From the NCBI GenBank assembly GCA_020740775.1, contig JAHEWK010000006.1, positions 3,038,001-3,102,000 on the forward strand: 64,000 nucleotides of DNA, in the 5' to 3' direction. Position numbers and translations under genes: made by a program. A model generated the notes under the pieces. That model saw nothing but the letters and a program-made list of their open reading frames with translations, did no database searches and had not been told where the DNA came from. This stretch comes from Ilyonectria destructans (taxonomy: Eukaryota > Ascomycota > Sordariomycetes > Hypocreales > Nectriaceae). Shown here in pieces: positions 1 to 13,673 of the stretch (its first letter is position 1; the number at the start of each line of letters is the position of its first letter).

Positions 1-177
1 GAGATCGGCCGCGTGCGTGGCCATTTCGGTCCCCTCAACACCGTCGCCGCCGACCCCACTGGCAAGAGCTACGCCAGCGGCGGAGAGGACGGCTACGTGC
101 GAGTTCACCACTTCGACAAGGGATACTTCGATTTCCTGTACGAGGTCGAGAGGGAACGGTTGAACCGCATGAAGTAG
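1..177 (+). CDS. TIF34: eIF3 subunit I (WD40), C-terminal fragment
   Basis: The reading frame is open from the first base and stops with TAG at 175-177, so only the last 58 residues are in the window; the gene starts to the left. What is visible is the end of a WD40 propeller ([12 protein letters not shown], then [15 protein letters not shown]) followed by the short C-terminal helix [16 protein letters not shown]. That tail is typical of eIF3i/Tif34. This subunit, with eIF3b and eIF3g, forms a peripheral module of the eIF3 complex on the 40S ribosome and acts in scanning during translation initiation in the cytosol. It is convergent with the ISWI gene on the other strand. Confidence 0.93.
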   Translation, partial: EIGRVRGHFGPLNTVAADPTGKSYASGGEDGYVRVHHFDKGYFDFLYEVERERLNRMK

Positions 178-677
178 ACGTTCTTTTCCTGTGGGCTTGC
201 ATAGTTCGGCGTTGGGGGACAACAAATCTTTGTTCAAGGGCAAAAGGGGGACGGAGGGGAGAGGGACGGGCTTGTAATACATACCATCTCTCCGGGGCTT
301 AGGGAAAGGCCGAAGTTGGACGATATGAAACGTTTCAGCTCGGGTTGAATACCAGCCATTTCAGACAGACATGCTTTATTTTATGCAATCACGATATGGG
401 TCCACATGACAAAGGGAATCCAGACGGGCATCTAGATCTAGAGTCGTTCTCATGCTCAAACATCTGTTTACACCTGTACCAACAAGCGCTCACCACCGTC
501 GAGGTCGCCCGTGACTCTACCTGCCTCCCCTCATGGTACACAGATTATCGTGCCATAATGAACCTACCCGCGATAGAACATTCCCACCTGCCGATGAAGC
601 AAAAGCCAAACGCCGAATCTACCCTCCGTCAACCGTGACCAACCGAAGCCATTGTAGCCCTGGATACTTTTATGGCT
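178..677. other. convergent 3' intergenic region (eIF3i / ISWI)
   Basis: Five hundred bases lie between the stop codons of two genes pointing at each other. A 97-codon open frame (345-638) has no recognisable features. The region should hold the two 3' UTRs and their polyadenylation sites. I see no RNA gene or repeat. Confidence 0.6.
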
Positions 678-3600
678 TTACTTCTTCCTGCCCTTCTTGC
701 CTCTGATAGAACCGCCAGCGTTGGAGTTTGTTGATGCCACACTTGATGCTCGGGACGGGGTAGCCGAACTTGCTTTGCTCGACTTGACAGACTTAACATT
801 GTCTAGTGCCTTATTCTACAAGATGTTAGCACATGATCACAAGGGGGTTGTTGATGTATTTTAGTTTGCATACCTTGACGCCGTTCTTGGCCTTCTTCTT
901 AGCAGGAGCCATGCCCAAGATGCTGTCCTCGTCGTTCTCGTCGTCGGGCTCTCTCTTAGCCTTGCCATTCACTCCATTCGCCCCACGACCTGGAACATCC
1001 TCGAACTCCTTTACGATCGTTGTGATCAAGGTGTTGCAGCGGCGAGACAGCTCAATAGGGGTGCGGCTGAGGAAGAACCAGTCGAAGCGGAAAAGAGGTG
1101 ACTTGCGGATATCGTCACGCATCTTCTCGTAAAGATTCTCCGAGTCGATGCCATATCGGTCCAGCATGACCAGCAAGAATCGGTCCTCTTCTTCAGTATA
1201 AACCTTCTTGTTGGTCGTAGACACTGAGTAGTTGATTTTGAGCTGCTGTAGGGGGACGCGATACTGCTGCATCTTCTTCCTGAGGAGCTTTCGCTGGTGT
1301 TCAATGCGTCGGGTCCGCTCCTCGCCATCCTCGATGGTCTTGATGTACTTGGAATAATCCGAGATCTCCGTGAAGCGCTGCCAGAAGACCTTTGCGTAAG
1401 CCTTAATTTCCGCAGGAGCCTTGCTATCAATCTCGTTGGAAATTCCCTCAAAATCCGAACGACCGTACTTTCCAGACCCATTGACAAACTGCTGGAAGTC
1501 TCGTTTATTCCAGTCACCAAATCCTTGGTTGGAGAGTTTGTCCTTCTCTTCGCGCTCTTCGTCGTTCAAGGCAGTGGCATCATCGATTTCTTGCTGGTCG
1601 AGGGCTCTCTCGGCCTCCCGGTCAGACAAGGTGTCTTCCTCGCCATCTGGCAGGGGAACCTTATACCCGATCTCCTTCCGATAGAATGCAGTCTCCCTGT
1701 CCTGGAGATCACGCAGGCGTGATGGGTAGAATTGGTAATCATGAACTGGCACCTGCTTGGGAGCTCGAGGAGCCTTGGGTTTGGCGTCCGCCTTTGGGTT
1801 GGGGTACATCGTCTGTCTGAAGTACTTATCCATGGAGTACGATTGCTCCTTGCGTTCTCGCTTAGCAGGGTTAATCCAAGTCATGTTGATGTTTTTCTTC
1901 TCTTTTGCAAAGTTCTCTCCGTTCCATTCGTAAGCTGACTCCGAAGTAAACTTTTGCAAGTCATCGATGCCTAGCTTTTCGTACTTGGCATTCAGCTGCT
2001 TGGTTCGGTTCTCACCCCGAGACAGGATATCGTCAATGTCGTCATCATCGATTTCAGCGCCCTTTGAGGCCATGTCGCCGGTGGGTCTCTTGGACTGGAA
2101 GACCTTCTCGGCACCATGCTGGATCATGGACAGGAGTTCTCCCTTGTTCGCAGCCGCCTTAGCAGCGGTTTGAGCACGGCCCTGCTGGATAACGAGCTGG
2201 TCAAGCCGGAGCTTTTGAGCGGCTCGTTCGAGGACCTTTTCTTCGATTGCATTGTCGGTAACAAATCTGTAAACGACAACTTGCTTCGTCTGACCGATAC
2301 GATGGGCTCGGTCCATAGCTTGAAGATCCGCCTGGGGGTTCCAGTCACTGTCGTAGAGAATGACAATGTCTGCAGTGGTAAGGTTGATTCCCAAACCACC
2401 GGCCCTGGTGGTTAACAAGAAGACAAACTTCTCTGAACCAGGTTTGTTGTACTCGTCAATGGCTGCAATGCGATCCTCGTGCGCAGTTCCACCGTCGATA
2501 CGGCAATACTTGTACTCCCGGAAGACACAGTAGTCCTCGAGAATGTCAAGCAGACGACTCATTTGAGAGAAGATGAGAACTCTGCTGCCCTGTTTCTGCA
2601 ATCGGTTGAGGAGCTTGTCAAGGACAGCCATCTTCCCCGCGTTGTAGACGAGATGCTCGTCAGTCGTGTAAGGCGGACCCGGCTCGGCTCCTTCAAACAG
2701 ATACGGGTGGTTACAGCACTTTCGAAGTTGCATAACAATGTTAAGAAGCCGAGTCTTGGACTCTCGCTTGCCACCAGCTCCGTTGACGGCGTCGATATCC
2801 TTTTCAAGGATTTTCTGGTACCATTTGATCTGCATCTCAGACATGCCCAAATAAACGTTGACTTCTTTTTTCGGTAGCAAACTCTTCTCCACATCACTCT
2901 TGACACGACGGAGCAAGAAAGGTCGCAGAACTCGGTGGAGTTGTTGCACAACAGTATCCTGGTCACGGTCTTGGCCCGAGAACCACTGATCGAATGCCTC
3001 TGAATCGCCAAAGACATCGGGGAGGAGGAAGTTGAGGAGGGCCCACAGCTCGTGTAGGTTGTTTTGCAGTGGCGTGCCGGTAATGAGGAGTCGGTTTCGA
3101 GAAGAGAAGAGTCGGATAACTTGCGACAGGGAGGACTCCTCGTTCTTGATTCGGTGGGCCTGGATACAAGTTAGCGATGCCATAATCCGTCTTCAAGAAA
3201 CCCATACCTCATCAATAATGATGTATTCCCAAGCGAATTTCTTCAAATGCGCCTTCTCACGGAGAATCATCTCATAACTAGTGATACAAACATCAAACTT
3301 CTCATCAACGAGTCGTTCATTAATTAGGATATTGCGCTCCTCTTTAGCACCCTGAAGCACCAAGACATTGACCTCTGGTGTCCACCTGGCAAACTCTCGC
3401 TTCCAGTTGTCAAGGGTGGACTTTGGTACAATGACCAGGTGTGGGCCGGTGATGTCAACAATGTGTCGCAGGTAGCCAAGGAAGGAAATGGTTTGAAGCG
3501 TCTTTCCGAGACCCATCTCATCAGCGAGAATGCCTGAGATACCATTCTCGTGGAGAGAAATCAACCAATTGAGACCAGCTACCTGGTAGTCGCGCATGGT

Positions 3601-4278
3601 GCCCTGGATGAATGTGGGTGACTCTCGGAAGACAGTCTCCGCCGAACCGCCATGCTTCTCATCCTTGAGAAGCTCAGCATCTTCCTCGGCCTCGGTCCGT
3701 CGACGACGCTCGCTGGTAGCACCGCCTTGCCTTCCGGCACCCTTCTTGCCTCGAGCAGCTTCTTCATTCTGACGGTCGATTTCGGTCATGATGTCACGGA
3801 TCTTAGGATCGGGGTTCGTCTCGATAAAGTGTCGAAACAGGTCGGTGAGGCCTAGCAGGTAGCGAAATCGACGGATAGTATCATCCTCCTATCCACGGAG
3901 CGTCAGTATTTCCAAACTCGCGACTGGGGCATTCTTGGCTTGACGAACCTTGGATTCGCCCAGGCGATCATGCTTCTTGCCGAAGATGCTTCGACGCAAT
4001 TGGTTCACCTCAGTGCGGCGCTTGCGGCCATCTCCAAGGGGCTCTCCTGCAACACTGCTAGCCGTGGTGTTGGGGTTCGTGTCGGAGTCGGTGTAGTCTG
4101 GGGTTTCATCGACTTCCTACGACCACAAGTCATCAGCAAGACGTCCTCGTGTCAAGCACGGGGGGGCAAAACGAGATCAGAGGCCTAAACTTACCATCTC
4201 TTCTACTTGGCGGTGTTCTGGCGCGTCAGACATAGACGCGTCGGTGTCCACGGCGTTGGCTCGAGATCGGGGCGCCAT
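678..4278 (-). CDS. ISW: ISWI-family chromatin-remodelling ATPase
   Basis: Five exons read on the minus strand: 4195-4278, 3949-4116, 3208-3888, 874-3159 and 678-815, giving 1117 residues, the usual ISWI length. The SNF2 ATPase begins near residue 185: GLGKT P-loop in [12 protein letters not shown], Walker B/motif II IIIDEAH split by the third intron, and helicase motifs V-VI GLGINL and [11 protein letters not shown] in the second lobe. The C-terminal half carries HAND, SANT and SLIDE regions (for example [15 protein letters not shown] and [17 protein letters not shown]), which contact linker DNA. The enzyme slides and spaces nucleosomes in the nucleus. All introns have GT-AG ends (donors GTAAGT, GTTCGT, GTATGG, GTATGC). 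The final exon is a basic Ser-rich tail ending GKKGRKK. I cannot separate the Isw1 and Isw2 types; many filamentous fungi have a single ISWI. Confidence 0.95.
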
Positions 4279-5186
4279 TGCGAACGAAGTGTAAGATGAA
4301 CCTCTTTACGCGACTGGCGTCCTGGAGACGCGTTCCAAGATGGGCGAGACCGGGTCGCAGAGTATGTTGAGCGATCCGCAGCTATTAGATCAAATTTGTG
4401 GATGCAAGATTTAGCTCGAGGCTGAAAGTCGAAGGTTATTGCACCTTCTCACAATACCGTGAAGTGTAGATGTTTTTTCGAAGGTGTCGGCAAGTGGAAT
4501 CTAGACGGGCAGGTTGAAGGGGGCCAATTTGGGGCTAGTGCCGCGGTGCGGTCCCCTGTCTTTCTTCACATTAAACAGCCCCACGCTCCTGCAAGGAATA
4601 AATGATATTCCGAGCTGACTGCAACGACGTCACCTCCAGTTGATTCAATCAAATGCAGCAACAGAACATGGAGGAATAAAGTTACATTGGCAACCGCGGA
4701 ATTTCTAGCACAACGGCATCATCTCTGTAGAGACCCAATAATCGACATGCGGACGCATTTGGGTAACTCTAGCTACGTTGTCCTCATTGTTCCAGCCCAA
4801 TACATCACGTGACTTACTGGTCCCCCCGCCCCACGTGCCAACCCCTCGGTTAGTGCCGTCCAACAGGCTCTGTGCAGCAGCAAGTTGGATGACTGGTCAA
4901 ACCACCATCCACCGTTGAACCAGGCTTGAACCAGCTCCAGCGACCGGTGTTCGGAGAGGATAGCTTCTCCAGAAGACGTCTGGGCCTGTTTGTTTTTGTC
5001 TTTGCTTTGGCATTTAGTCTGTTCTTTGCGGCCTGTGGCCTCCCCTGAAGGTAGGGACCGACCCTTGTGACCAGCTCATGGCACATATCAAACTGCAGCC
5101 AGGTGATATCCCGCCGCAGGGCAAGCGTTAGCTAACCTTATCGACCTCCAGACACATTCACCCTTTCCGCTTTCGCTTTTTCCACG
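4279..5186. other. divergent promoter region (ISWI / HAPSTR1-like)
   Basis: This 908-base stretch separates two divergent start codons. It contains a CCAAT pentamer near 4797 and two CACGTG cores described separately. No credible coding frame was found; the 78-codon minus frame at 4850-5086 looks like chance. Confidence 0.6.
4805..4837. promoter_or_regulatory. paired CACGTG (bHLH/Cbf1-type) sites
   Basis: TCACGTGAC at 4805-4813 is the classic Cbf1/CPF1-like core, with a second CACGTG at 4832-4837 and a CCAAT pentamer a few bases upstream. The cluster lies about 350-380 bp before the HAPSTR1-like start and about 530-560 bp before the ISWI start. Binding is inferred from the motif only. Confidence 0.4.
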
Positions 5187-5936
5187 ATGGATCCGATGAG
5201 AGGCGTGTCTGCGGGTGCTGGAAAGCAGCCCGCCCAGACAGAGTCGCCCGAACAGTTGCTCGACGTGTTCAAGGCGGCCGCGCTCTCTGTCACAAAGCTG
5301 TACAAGACTTCAGCTGCAGCCCAGTCAAAGGCACGAGCCGAGGGATACCAAGACTGCCTTGATGACCTGTTATCTTTCCTGGACAAGGCGGGCATGGGTC
5401 TTGGCGACGGAGAGGGATGGAGGATTCGACGATGGGCGACAGAGAGGCTCGATGGGCGTGACACCGGTTCCCAGAGCCTCGAGAGCGAAGACGAAGTCGA
5501 AAAAGCCGAGACTGCTTCGTCCCCAGAAATCACTCGATCGAACAGCGCATCACAACTTTCGACACAGGTGCGGACCGACTCAGCTCCCCCGAGCATCCCT
5601 CCCACGAGCATCCCTCCCATTGCCGAAGAACCAACCCCTATCGTCGTACCGACTCAAGATACCTTTACGTTTCAGTCGACACACGCCTACCCTAATATCG
5701 CCACGCTTGACCTGTCGGATTCAAGGCCTCACGATGGACCATCGCTAGCAACAGCCAGGGCGTCGAAAGCCCGCATGAACGCCAACGCTAGCCGACCGCT
5801 ACCAAGACCTGGTGCACATCTAGCACAAAGGGCCGGATCCAAGCGGAAACTTAATTTTGACGAGATATTTGATCTTGGAAGTCTTGGAGGAAAGGATCCA
5901 TTCGGCAGTGGGGGCAAGCGGAACCGACATGCTTGA
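5187..5936 (+). CDS. HAPSTR1/C16orf72-like (UPF0472/TAPR1) protein
   Basis: An intronless 249-residue frame. The start at 5187 follows ttttccacg and precedes the conserved part. Residues about 24-60 (LLDVFKAAALSVTKLYK ... AEGYQDCLDDLLSFL) match the pattern of the animal HAPSTR1/C16orf72 family, which I recall as a phe-x-x-ala-ala-x-x-val-x-x-leu-tyr-lys helix followed by a gly-tyr-gln helix. The middle (85-210) is disordered, rich in Ser, Pro and Glu. The C terminus ends in a basic patch (GSKRKLNFDE ... GKRNRHA), resembling the nuclear-localisation tail of the animal proteins. Animal HAPSTR1 is a nuclear stress-response factor that works with the HECT ligase HUWE1. The fungal function is unknown, and the family link is my pattern match, not a search result. 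Transcribed divergently from the ISWI gene. Confidence 0.55.
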   Translation: MDPMRGVSAGAGKQPAQTESPEQLLDVFKAAALSVTKLYKTSAAAQSKARAEGYQDCLDDLLSFLDKAGMGLGDGEGWRIRRWATERLDGRDTGSQSLESEDEVEKAETASSPEITRSNSASQLSTQVRTDSAPPSIPPTSIPPIAEEPTPIVVPTQDTFTFQSTHAYPNIATLDLSDSRPHDGPSLATARASKARMNANASRPLPRPGAHLAQRAGSKRKLNFDEIFDLGSLGGKDPFGSGGKRNRHA

Positions 5937-6833
5937 TAGGTTGACATCAACCATGAGCCATTTCATTCGACCACGATTATTACGGTGCAGCGGGTTTCAA
6001 TAGACTGGGTAGGACGAGGCATGGATTACGGACGGACGCATGGACTAGCATATAGCATGAGCGGCGTTTGGAGGACGTAACGACTACATTTTGTGGGGTG
6101 TCTAGGTTGAGACTTCTAACCAATATTTCCCGGTATAGCGACATACTCTGCTGGGACAGATACAATAAACATGAATTTTCTGTGAACATGTGCCATTTTC
6201 CCAAGAATTGTGACACTCCGTCATCTGCAAACTTGCACCCCGAGACTGACGTGACCGTTCCTACGCGGTGTGACAAGGACAATGTATCCTGCGGCCTGCA
6301 TGCCGTGCGTGAATTGTCTACATTTATCATGACGACCTGCTACAGTGTTCGTTGGATATAAATGTGACCGTTCCTGCTCCCGACCCAACTCCCGACCCGT
6401 CTCGTGCATGTGCATTGAAGATCATCGCGCGTTGTCGCTATCTCTCGGTTCAACCTCGGCTCCCCACACAAGCTTCCCGGGAAGAGGTGCTTTTCTCGAA
6501 AGCTACCTACCTCCAGCCTTGTAACTCCCCTCCGTCAATTTTCCAACACAGGATTGTTCACGGTCTTCTTTGTTTCGGTGCGTTCAGGATTTCGATACAT
6601 TTTCTATTGCGCAATAAGGCGTGCCCTGCCGTAAGTCTACTTTCCCTCCAAAGAACACCTATTTTCGGCACCTGCGTCTCCCACTCGCGTTTATGCGACG
6701 CGAGGTTGATAACGTGGTTGAACCCTTTGTCTATTCGGGCTCCTTTTTTGGCCACCTTCGCAACAGCTACTAACCTCCCGTGCACAGATTCCACCTCGAG
6801 GCCATTTATTTTTGCTACATAAGTTTGATCGAA
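5937..6833 (+). other. intergenic region and 5' leader of the poly(A)-binding gene
   Basis: This stretch holds the 3' UTR of the HAPSTR1-like gene and the promoter and leader of the next gene. A likely leader intron is listed separately. Open frames here are short and featureless. Confidence 0.55.
6631..6787 (+). other. putative 5' UTR intron of PAB2-like gene
   Basis: A GTAAGT donor at 6631 and a CACAG acceptor ending at 6787, with a CTACTAAC branch-point-like sequence about 20 bases before the acceptor, define a 157-base leader intron just ahead of the ATG at 6834. This is inferred from splice signals only. Confidence 0.5.
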
Positions 6834-6878
6834 ATGTCGGACTCAGGCAAACCAGACGAGACGCCGGTGGCCCAGCAT

Positions 6879-6918
<40 letters not shown>

Positions 6919-7583
6919 CGGAGAACGAGATGTCGGCAACAGAGGAGGTGCGTGAGGCGCGAAAAGAGGTGGACTAAATAAGGAGCTGACAAGGCGCCAC
7001 TAGGAAGAAATAACTGCCATGAAGCGCCGTGTGGCAGAGATGGAAGAGGAGGCCAAGAAGCTCCGCGAGATGCAAGCGACTCTGGAGCAGCAGTCGGCGG
7101 ACCTCGCGGATGACAAGGAGTCAGTTGATTCGCGCAGCATCTTTGTGGGCAATGTGGACTATTCAGCCTCGCCCGAGGATATCCAGGCGCACTTCCAGAG
7201 CTGCGGCTCGATTAACCGCGTCACCATTCTCTTGGATAAGTTTACCGGCCAGCCCAAGGGGTACGTCTTCAGCCCCCTGCAGGAACGCTGCATTTGCGAG
7301 GGCGAGTTGCGCTAACCAGTGAGCTTACAGCTATGCCTACGTTGAGTTTACGGAGCCCAGCTTGGTGGCTCAGGCACTTGTCCTGAACGAGAGCCTCTTC
7401 AAGGGCCGCAACATCAAGGTCACCCCGAAGCGCACCAACGTGCCAGGGATGAGCCGTGGCCGTGGTGGCCGTGGACGCGGCGGCCGAGGTGGCTTCGGAA
7501 GGGGTGGTGGTGGTGGTTCATTCCCCCGGGGTGGGTACCGGGGTGGTTATCGAGGCCGTGGCCGGGGATTCACTCCCTACTAG
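6834..7583 (+). CDS. PAB2: nuclear poly(A)-binding protein, single RRM
   Basis: Three exons (6834-6947, 7004-7260, 7331-7583) give 207 residues. Order of parts: an acidic N terminus with a run of Glu-His dipeptides (residues 15-28), a coiled-coil helix ([18 protein letters not shown]), one RRM with RNP2 [10 protein letters not shown] and RNP1 KGYAYVEF, and an RGG/GR-rich tail ending GRGFTPY. This coiled coil-RRM-RGG layout is that of PABPN1/Pab2, which binds poly(A) in the nucleus, controls tail length and feeds nuclear exosome decay; the RGG tail is a target of arginine methylation. RNP1 is split by the second intron (phase 2). The Glu-His run is encoded by a hexanucleotide repeat and is probably variable between strains. 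An alternative is another one-RRM RGG protein, but the coiled coil argues for Pab2. Confidence 0.9.
6876..6917 (+). repeat. hexanucleotide (CACGAG)n coding microsatellite
   Basis: About seven copies of a GAGCAC hexamer inside the first exon of the poly(A)-binding protein encode alternating His and Glu. Confidence 0.9.
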
Positions 7584-10500
7584 GAGCAGGGCAGCTCCTA
7601 TCCCAGGACGGGCCACCAAGCCTATCATGCCTCTGGGCAGCAGCCTGATGCATTCAAGATTGAGGTGGATGATCACGCCGGGTTTGATGGAGGGTCTAAC
7701 TGGTGATGGTTGCCAGTCGTGGGATCCTCCAGTTCATTTTCGCATTTAGGGAATCCGGTCGCAAACAAGGGGGAAAGAAGTCTGGTCAGGGAAGTGCGAT
7801 GTATAATATCGGATCCGGGGAGGGACAAAACAGCACATCGTGCTTCGAGGACGGACAAGGAGTTTTGGACTGATTTGGTTGTTTTTATTCTAGCAGCAGA
7901 GAAGCTGAGGATCTGAATGGCAAGATTCGTATCTACAGTAACATGCACTTTCGAGAATAGTAACCTCCGAGCCACGCTTGACCAGGGGGGGCTCTACTGG
8001 TTGGCATGGCGTGAACCAATGTTGTCCGTGGATGGGATGGTGACACCTTCGCCACGCAATCAGTGTGAGGCCGCCCGTTTCGCCCCCCCACATCCGTCCC
8101 TTCCGGTGGCTGAGAGGATCGCATGGGGTATCAAAGAGGCCAGAAGGATCGGCAGTATGTTCCGAGCCAGGATGGCAAAGGATCTCAAGATCTAGTTCTG
8201 GCCCAGGTCTAGTGGGCTTCTAGGAGGTCTGGGCATGGATGAGATACCACGTCTCGTCTGTAATTCGTGTTGCACGCAAGTCTACCCTACGATTGCGTCG
8301 AGCCACTCATGTTATCGAAAGGCCCGTCTTTGTTCGGCCTGCACGTTACAGTTGGATCTGCAGGGTGTTGCCAATCAGGAGCCGTAGACGGTGCTTGGAG
8401 GTTGCGATCAGACAGGAGTGGTGTCAGCGCGCTTGGTTGTTTATCTACGTACTTGCACAACATGGTGGAGGAGTCTTCAATTCTGCTGCACGCAACCGTG
8501 AAGCTCGCATGCGCCTCTTGGGTAACTTCGTAACCCGAAACAAATGCTATGCCCAGATATACCAATAGCGTCCATACACGGGCCAAGCCGTCATCATTCA
8601 GAGTCGTCAGCCGGATGAGCCACTGCTCAAGTTGCCCTGCCCATCTAAGACCACTGACGGAGCTTTGAATACGCGGGCTGCTTGCTATCCCAGTATGTAC
8701 GCTAAGTTTAGGGCTTTAAGCCATCGCCGTGCGACCTGGATGATCAATGACAGATGCGAGCTGGCCCAACCAGAAGCGGATGGTTTGGCGTGGGAGAGCC
8801 AAGGGCGGTGGCGGATGCGGATTGTTTACGTTGAAAACGGCCGAACATTCAAGGGAGTTGGGCGAGCAAGATGTGTTGATGAAGCCGCACGGCACCCTGG
8901 TACTTGGCGTGTACCCCGTGGATGCGTTCGCCAGCTGTGGCGCACTACGCACTGCAGAGAGGCCCATCGGATCGAGGCTGGTTGGTAAGGTGTTGACGTC
9001 CACTTGAGTGGCTCAGCGACCGGCCAGCGCCTCTGCTCTTGGCAAGTAGAAGCAACCCTGGCCGGAGCCTCGCAAGTACCGACAGCGCCCGATTTCACGG
9101 TGGTCGACGGGAGCACGAATAGCAGCAAGTAGTTAGCAAGCTAGGCGCGTTGGTCACATTGTTATTGTCTGCTGCAGCAAATCCTGTGCGTATCAACATG
9201 GTTTCATGCCATGCCAAGTCTATGCCGGTCTGGGACGGCCACTTGGGGTCTTGGTTGCAGGTGAGCCGACCGCGTCGGATTCCCTCACTGGCGTGTGCCC
9301 GCTGCGGCGCTGATGCAGCTGGGTCCAGGACGGAGTAAGCAGCGGGTACCCACCTGTTACTTTTTGGACTCGGCTCCATGACGGGAGCTTATACTAGGGC
9401 TAGTAATGATTACATACTGCTGGGAGTAGAGGGAGCAGAGGGAGCAGAGCAATGGAAAGTACCACTACATTCTGCAGCCTCCCTTGGCAAGCAAGCAAGT
9501 AGGTAAGCAGCGAGCAGAATAGCAGAACGCCCAGAGGATTCATGGAAGCGCCTGCGTCATGCTCCAGGACAGGCCAAGCGCTCCATGGCTACTGGATTTG
9601 GCCTGGGGCGAGGTTGGCCCCTGGTGCCGGCCACCCGGTCCCCTCCAGCTTGCTGCTTTTAGGCTGCCAGAACTTCTGGGAGGATTGGATGGCTGCTTGG
9701 CTGCTTGGCTTCTGCTGGTGGGCTGTAGTTCCCGGGGGTCCAGGTACCTTTGCATTTGACCATGAATCAACTGGGGGGCACGAGACACCCGACGACAAAC
9801 CATCGCCCACCCATCCGACTATCCATCATCCATGGCGTGCCGAAGCGACGGGGGACTGGTTTTAGACACTGAGGGGGAACAATGAGATACATAGAATATT
9901 CCGCGCCTGCAGAGTGTCCCCCCCCCCCGGCTCGCTCTCGTGAAGCTCAGAGACTGGCTCCAAGAGGTAGGTAACAAACCTGGAAGGGAAAAAAAGGTAC
10001 AGCGAGGTACTTGGCCCCTCCTGCTCTCGGTCTCGGTCTCCCCACTTTAGTCCAGGCTGGTAGGTAAGGTACCTGGAAAACCACCTCAGCTCACTGAGCC
10101 CAGCCCTTGGGAGGGACGCTGCCCGCCAAACACCCCTCTGTGGCCCACACTGCACACAGTGGGCTAGCACCATCCTACAGGGCTAACGTAGGTACCTTGC
10201 CTCCCTCGCTACCCGCTACCGCCCTCCGCTGGGCTGTCCCGCTGCTCCAAGCCGCTGCCCGCAAGTCCACAGAGGTAACTTGGCCCAGCCAGGTCTGTCG
10301 GCGTCTGTCCACCCAAATCCACGCCTGCGCACGCCCGCGCACGCACGCCTCCCACCCCCAAAGTCCCATCCCATCCCATCGCCCTCTCTCGCTCGCATCC
10401 TCTCATTACCCATTTCCCATCATCACCTCCTCCACCTCCGCCGTTCCTCGATTCCCGGCCCCCCGCTGCGCTTCTCGTCTGCGTCTGCGTCTGCCGCCTC

Positions 10501-10855
10501 TCGTCGTCGTCTTCAACCCGCCGTTTCTTCGCCGGCGCCCCGTCGTTGCGTGCATCGTTGCGACTTGCGTCGTCCTGTTCCGGCCACCACCTCCTCGCTT
10601 TGGAAGCGGGGAGCCCGTGTCTGGTCTTTTGGGCCGCCGCCCGTGCACAGCCTCAACCTCCCTCAGCGTCTTTCCGGGGGCGTCGTCAACCTCGCCATTT
10701 GAACATCTTTCGAGCTCGTCCTTAAAATCTCCAGCTCTCCCCTGGTGCTCCCGTTTACACCTCCGGCCCCGACTGCGCGCGGCCTGTCTCACCAGATACT
10801 CTCCTGCGTCGTGGTGTTTTAGTCACTCGCTGCGCTGCGCAAGAGGCTAGACATC
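7584..10855. other. 3.3 kb non-coding region and Rsp5 leader
   Basis: No frame here shows a known domain or a plausible spliced gene. The first few hundred bases should be the 3' UTR of the preceding gene. From about 10,100 onward the plus strand is strongly pyrimidine-rich (CCTCC, TCGTC runs), typical of a fungal leader, and leads to the Rsp5 ATG at 10,856. A 247-codon frame at 10,107-10,850 lies wholly in this biased sequence. A C homopolymer sits near 9919. Confidence 0.55.

Positions 10856-13673
<2,818 letters not shown>

Noticed and set aside
10107..10850. 247-codon plus-strand frame just before RSP5
   Set aside because: It lies wholly in a C/T-rich leader, is dominated by Pro, Ser, Arg and Leu, and has no domain. 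Frames are open on both strands here, as expected from composition.
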